NCBI GenBank assembly: GCA_958477465.1
Contig: CAUEFX010000001.1
Coordinates: 62,001-126,000 of the forward strand
Direction: 5' to 3'
Length of the DNA: 64,000 nt
DNA from: an uncultured Bacteroides sp.
GTDB taxonomy: Bacteria; Bacteroidota; Bacteroidia; Bacteroidales; Bacteroidaceae
Positions 59,783 to 64,000 of the stretch are shown here, piece by piece (positions within the stretch are counted from its first letter, which is position 1; each line of letters begins with the position of its first letter). The position numbers and the translations under genes were made by a program. The notes beneath the pieces are model-generated. The model did not search any database. It was not told where the DNA came from and saw only the letters and a program-made list of their open reading frames with translations.

Positions 59783-61096
59783 ATGAAAAGAAGTAACAAA
59801 ATTAAATTTTTCACTTCCTTGTTGATGTGCTTTTTATTGGTAGGGTTCTTTTCTTGTAAAGATGATGACAATCAAAAGAAAGAATACGACCCAAGTAAGC
59901 CGATTACATTGACAGACTTTTACCCAAAAGAGGGAGGTATTGCCACTAAGATGATTCTTACCGGAGGAAATTTTGGTACGGATGTAAGCAAAATTAATGT
60001 GTATTTCAATGACACGAAAGCGGCTGTTATTCAAACAACGGGAGATAAGATCTATGCAATAACTCCTCGTAAACCGGGAGAAGATTGCGTCATATCTGTA
60101 TCTGTGGGTGATAATAAAGCAGAGTTTAGTGAACATTTTACTTATCATATTCAGACTACGGTAACTACTCTTTGTGGAATGAGAGGAACGCCGGGTGTAC
60201 AAACAGGTAATATGGCTCAAACGCAATTCCCTCATGTTACTTATCTGGCAATTGATGTTGATCATAATTTATTCGTTTGCTGTCGCGAATTGAATAGCTA
60301 CTATGATAACAATAAGGTAATGTTGGTAAATGAAAGAGAAGATAAGAGTCAGATACTTATTCCGAATACAGGTGTACCGGCTAACCAGCCTTGTATGTCA
60401 GAAGATGGGCAGACTGTATATATTCCGACGGACAATGCAACAGAATATTGGGAGCTTTCATCAAAAAATATGTGGAGTCCACGTAAATGCAACTTACGTA
60501 AAGATCCCGATAGTCCTAGTTATGATATTGACTTTAAGCATTCTTTTGCAATGTGTAAATATGATGGTTTTATGTATACTCGTATTAAAAATGGAACATT
60601 GTTGAAGTTTGACCCTAAAACAGGATATGCATCTGTAGCTGCAACTGGTTTAATGGTGGGTAGTGACTCCTATATTTTGTTTAGCCCGTATGAAGGAGAA
60701 GAACACATATTGTATCTGGCATATACAAATTCGCATTGCATTTATACATATAATCTTAAGACAGGCGAGCATACATTGTATGCCGGGATGACGAATCGTT
60801 CGGGATATGCAGATGGACCTTGTGAATATGCGATGTTTAATGAACCTCGTCAGATGATATTGACAGCAGATAATGAATTATTTTTGGCTGATACCAATAA
60901 TCATGTTATTCGAAAGATCTCCAAAGACGGAATTGTTAGTACTGTTATTGGACAGCCTGGTGAATCCGGCTATCAGGACGGTACTCCGGATGATGCATTG
61001 TTCGACAGACCTTATGGAGTAGCTATAGATGATGATGGAACCATTTATATTGCAGACTATGAGAACCAATGCATACGCCGTCTCGCGATTGAATAA
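59783..61096 (+). CDS. IPT/TIG-NHL repeat surface lipoprotein
   Basis: A 437-aa lipoprotein. Lipobox VGFFSC gives the lipidated Cys at about residue 25, followed by KDDD, the acidic signal that sends Bacteroides lipoproteins to the cell surface. An IPT/TIG immunoglobulin-like domain (about 40-118, with DFYPKEGGIATKMILTGGNF) precedes a beta-propeller with NHL repeats at the end (ELFLADTNNHVIRKI, TIYIADYENQCIRRL). Such proteins in polysaccharide loci are thought to bind glycans at the surface. It lies 28 bp before the susC-type gene. Confidence 0.88.
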   Translation: MKRSNKIKFFTSLLMCFLLVGFFSCKDDDNQKKEYDPSKPITLTDFYPKEGGIATKMILTGGNFGTDVSKINVYFNDTKAAVIQTTGDKIYAITPRKPGEDCVISVSVGDNKAEFSEHFTYHIQTTVTTLCGMRGTPGVQTGNMAQTQFPHVTYLAIDVDHNLFVCCRELNSYYDNNKVMLVNEREDKSQILIPNTGVPANQPCMSEDGQTVYIPTDNATEYWELSSKNMWSPRKCNLRKDPDSPSYDIDFKHSFAMCKYDGFMYTRIKNGTLLKFDPKTGYASVAATGLMVGSDSYILFSPYEGEEHILYLAYTNSHCIYTYNLKTGEHTLYAGMTNRSGYADGPCEYAMFNEPRQMILTADNELFLADTNNHVIRKISKDGIVSTVIGQPGESGYQDGTPDDALFDRPYGVAIDDDGTIYIADYENQCIRRLAIE

Positions 61097-61124
61097 GATT
61101 AGTGACTTAAAAAATAATGCTATA

Positions 61125-64000
61125 ATGAGAAAATATATTTTATTATTGTTTTTGTTGTGCGGTTCTTTAATGGCATTTGCACAGCAAAAGAGTGTGTATA
61201 CCGTATCCGGGCAAGTTTTTGATGATATGGATATGCCGGTTCCGGGAGCTAATGTGTTTGTTAAGAACTCTCCGAACCGAGGTGCTATTACCGATCTTGA
61301 TGGTAAATTCTCCTTGAAAGCTGAAAAAAATGATGTTGTTGTTATTTCATTCTTAGGATATAAACAAGAAGAAATCCTGATATTAAAGTCTGAAACCAAT
61401 CTCGTTGTTAAGTTAAAGCAGGATTCACAAGTACTTGAAGAAACGGTAATTGTAGGTATGGGTACTCAACGTAAAGCGAGTGTTGTAGGAGCTATTACTA
61501 ATGTCGACATTGCGGATATACAGACACCGTCAACCAATATTAACAATATGTTGGGTGGACGTATTCCGGGGGTTATTTCACTCCAACGCAGTGGTGAACC
61601 GGGAAAAAATATTTCTGAATTCTGGATACGTGGTATCGGTACTTTCGGTGCTAACAGTAGTGCTTTAGTTTTGATTGATGGTCTAGAGGGTAATTTAAGT
61701 GAAATAGACCCTTCCGATATTGAAAGTTTCTCTGTATTGAAAGATGCTTCCGCTACAGCGGTATATGGTGTACGTGGTGCAAATGGTGTTGTGCTGGTTA
61801 CGACAAAAAGAGGTACGGCTGATAAGTTGCAGATTACCGGTCGTGCTAATTTAACGATATCACGTATGGTGAATATGCCGGAATATTTAGGTGCTTATGA
61901 TTATGCAAAGTTAGCAAATGAAGCTCGTGTAGTCAGAGGCAGCACCCCTTTGTATTCGGATATGGAGTTGGATTTGATAAAGTATCAGCTTGATCCGGAT
62001 TTGTATCCTGATGTAAATTGGCAAAATGAAGTATTGAATCGGACGGCCCTACAACAAACTTATTATGTGAACGCAAAGGGAGGTGGTAGTCTTGCACGCT
62101 ATTATTTAAGTTTAGGAATGTCTAATGAGTCTTCTGCTTATAAACAAGAAAAATCTTCTAAATATTCAACCAATGTGGGATATCGTACCTATAACTACCG
62201 TGTTAATTTGGATATTAATTTGACAAAAACTACTTCTGTATACTTTGGTTCCGATGGATTTGTTTCTGATAAATCCGAACCGGGTAATGCTGATACTGAC
62301 GGGCTTTGGGCTACCCAACGTAATTTGACTCCGTTAACGATTCCCAAGATTTATTCTACGGGGCAATTACCTGCTTATGGAGCTGATAATGCCTATTCAC
62401 CTTATGTCATGCTGAATTATACCGGCATGAGTAATACACGTCATTTCCGAGGAAAATCCACTTTGGAACTGAAACAAGATTTGTCTATGATTACCAAAGG
62501 CTTAACTGCGAGAGCTCAGGTGGCCTATGATACGGAAGTCAATTTGAAGGAAAAGCGTTATGTGCGTCCTGATATGTATTATGCTGAAGTACGTCGTTAT
62601 ACAGGAGAATTAGGATTGTATAAAAGATTGGAAAGTGAACCTGTAAAGTATTCACATGAGGACGAGCAGTATTATAAATTGCATTTTGAAGGAATGATGA
62701 ATTATGAGAGAACGTTTGCTCAGTATCACCGTCTGACAGGATTGCTTTATTATTATATGAGCAGTGAACAAAGAATGAATAAAGATATTGATGGGAAAAG
62801 TGAAAGTTTAAGAAGTATGTATGCTATTCCGATCCGTTATCAAGGACTTTCAGGACGAGTTACTTATGGGTTACGGGATACTTATTTTGTAGATTTCAAC
62901 TTTGGCTACACAGGTTCTGCTAATTTTGCTAAAAATGAACGGTTTGGCTTTTTCCCGGCTGTTGCTGCCGGATGGGTACCTACCGGTTATGATTGGGTGC
63001 GTGAGAAACTGCCATGGTTGAATTTCTTGAAGATTCGTGGTTCGTATGGTACAGTAGGTAATGATCGTTTAACAAGCGACCGTTTCCCTTATTTGACTCT
63101 ATTGAATGTAAACTCCGGAGGCGGTTGGGGAAGTACCAATGGCTCTATAACTGAAGAATTGATAGGTGCTGATAATTTGAAATGGGAAGTTGCAAAGAAA
63201 GCAGATATCGGAGTTGAAGCGAAATTATTTGGCGAACGTTTGAATTTTGTCGTTGACTTTTTCCGTGATAAACGTGACGGTATTTATCAGTTGCGCCAAC
63301 AGATTCCGGAATATGCGGGTTTGCAGAAAATGCCGTATGGTAATGTCGGAAAAATGGTTAGCTATGGTTCGGATGGTAATATTTCATATACACAAAGAAT
63401 TAATAAGGATATGTCATTCACATTACGTGGCAACTTTACCTATTCAGCTAATGAAGTGAAGAATTGGGAACAAGCTTTGCAAAAATATGAATATCAAAAT
63501 TATTCAGGTTATGTAAATAATGCTTTCCGCGGTTATATTGCTTTAGGACTTTTCCGTGATGAAGCAGATATTGCAGCCAGCCCGAAGCAGACTTTTGGTG
63601 ATTATTTACCAGGAGATATTAAGTATAAGGATGTGAACGGAGATGGAGTTATTAATAAAGATGACCAAGTACCTTTGTCTTATCCGAATTATCCCCGTTT
63701 GATGTATGGCTTTGGTGGTGAATTTAATTATAAGAATTTGACTATCGGTGTTTTGTTTAAAGGTACCGGCAATACGGATTATTATTATGTGGATGATAAT
63801 GGCTATTGGGATAAAGGGAAAAATGGAGAAGGATATATACCATTTTATGGAGGAAAGACCGGTAATGTGTTGAAGATTGTTGCTGATCAAAATAATCGCT
63901 GGACTCCGGCATTCTATTCAGGTGATTCTTCGACAGAAAATCCTAATGCAAGGTTTCCACGTTTGAGTTATGGTAGGAATGAGAACAATACGCAGTTCTC
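61125..64000 (+). CDS. SusC/RagA family TonB-linked outer membrane protein, 3' end cut off
   Basis: The frame opens at the ATG at 61125 and is still open at the window edge (958 codons; the family is about 1000-1100 aa). The signal peptide ends at FAQQ (about 20). A carboxypeptidase-regulatory-like domain follows (about 26-105, VSGQVFDDMDMPVPGANV). Then come the plug domain and the SusC signature ALVLIDGLEGNLSEIDPSD with SVLKDASATAVYGVRGANG, and then a TonB-dependent barrel. It imports oligosaccharides across the outer membrane with a SusD partner, which should lie beyond the window. It ends an operon-like run with the GH-D enzyme and TIG-NHL lipoprotein. Confidence 0.95.
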   Translation, partial: MRKYILLLFLLCGSLMAFAQQKSVYTVSGQVFDDMDMPVPGANVFVKNSPNRGAITDLDGKFSLKAEKNDVVVISFLGYKQEEILILKSETNLVVKLKQDSQVLEETVIVGMGTQRKASVVGAITNVDIADIQTPSTNINNMLGGRIPGVISLQRSGEPGKNISEFWIRGIGTFGANSSALVLIDGLEGNLSEIDPSDIESFSVLKDASATAVYGVRGANGVVLVTTKRGTADKLQITGRANLTISRMVNMPEYLGAYDYAKLANEARVVRGSTPLYSDMELDLIKYQLDPDLYPDVNWQNEVLNRTALQQTYYVNAKGGGSLARYYLSLGMSNESSAYKQEKSSKYSTNVGYRTYNYRVNLDINLTKTTSVYFGSDGFVSDKSEPGNADTDGLWATQRNLTPLTIPKIYSTGQLPAYGADNAYSPYVMLNYTGMSNTRHFRGKSTLELKQDLSMITKGLTARAQVAYDTEVNLKEKRYVRPDMYYAEVRRYTGELGLYKRLESEPVKYSHEDEQYYKLHFEGMMNYERTFAQYHRLTGLLYYYMSSEQRMNKDIDGKSESLRSMYAIPIRYQGLSGRVTYGLRDTYFVDFNFGYTGSANFAKNERFGFFPAVAAGWVPTGYDWVREKLPWLNFLKIRGSYGTVGNDRLTSDRFPYLTLLNVNSGGGWGSTNGSITEELIGADNLKWEVAKKADIGVEAKLFGERLNFVVDFFRDKRDGIYQLRQQIPEYAGLQKMPYGNVGKMVSYGSDGNISYTQRINKDMSFTLRGNFTYSANEVKNWEQALQKYEYQNYSGYVNNAFRGYIALGLFRDEADIAASPKQTFGDYLPGDIKYKDVNGDGVINKDDQVPLSYPNYPRLMYGFGGEFNYKNLTIGVLFKGTGNTDYYYVDDNGYWDKGKNGEGYIPFYGGKTGNVLKIVADQNNRWTPAFYSGDSSTENPNARFPRLSYGRNENNTQF

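Overview
The window is chromosomal DNA from a gut Bacteroides (order Bacteroidales). The evidence is a SusC/RagA TonB-linked receptor, GH97 and other exported glycosidases, lipoproteins with a Cys-Lys-Asp-Asp-Asp export signal, DUF4254, DUF4252 and DUF2807 proteins, a FucR-controlled fucose operon, and repeated occurrence of the Bacteroides -7 promoter box TAnnTTTG shortly before start codons. I name no species.

Layout. (1) 1-13146, mostly housekeeping: a truncated gene at the left edge, mnmA, a GH3-type adenylating enzyme, pfkA, a GT10 fucosyltransferase, rnc-fabF-acpP, purN, a GH97 glycosidase, an endonuclease/exonuclease/phosphatase-fold protein and pdxB. (2) 13260-36282, a surface-glycan locus: DUF4254, GT9, several GT2 and GT4 enzymes, a GT11 fucosyltransferase-like enzyme, an ArnD/ArnC/GT-C/GtrA/LtaS-like cassette, a nucleotidyltransferase-aminotransferase fusion with an ornithine-cyclodeaminase-like enzyme and LicD, an MsbA-like ABC flippase and an outer-membrane barrel candidate. 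I see no Wzx, Wzy, UpxY or UpxZ, which fits a lipooligosaccharide (LOS) better than a capsule. From memory, B. thetaiotaomicron carries its LOS locus beside pfk/fabF/acpP/purN; I could not check this. (3) 36290-48995, mixed genes: RNase H, a nitroreductase, aroK, speA, argB, an ECF sigma operon, two DUF2807 lipoproteins, a YgjP-like metalloprotein, and an AbiE toxin-antitoxin pair. This part is rich in intergenic repeats. (4) 49225-57149, fucose catabolism: fucR-fucI-fucO-fucA-fucK-mutarotase-fucP. (5) 57658-64000, the start of a polysaccharide-utilisation locus: a clan GH-D glycosidase, an IPT/TIG-NHL lipoprotein and the first three-quarters or more of a SusC homologue cut by the window edge.

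How it fits together. The fucose operon imports and degrades host L-fucose, with fucO suggesting that lactaldehyde can be reduced to 1,2-propanediol. Two fucosyltransferase-family genes suggest the cell also places fucose on its own surface glycan. The two most interesting cassettes both look able to add charged groups to that glycan. One (16202-21618) resembles the lipid-carrier amino-sugar pathway Arn/Flm. The other (24116-27640) joins a LicC-like cytidylyltransferase domain to a PLP enzyme and a LicD transferase, and may make and attach an unusual phospho-amino substituent. Several repeat families recur in the non-coding gaps: two six-unit 22-bp arrays, two inverted-repeat elements without genes, and two families of shared hairpins.
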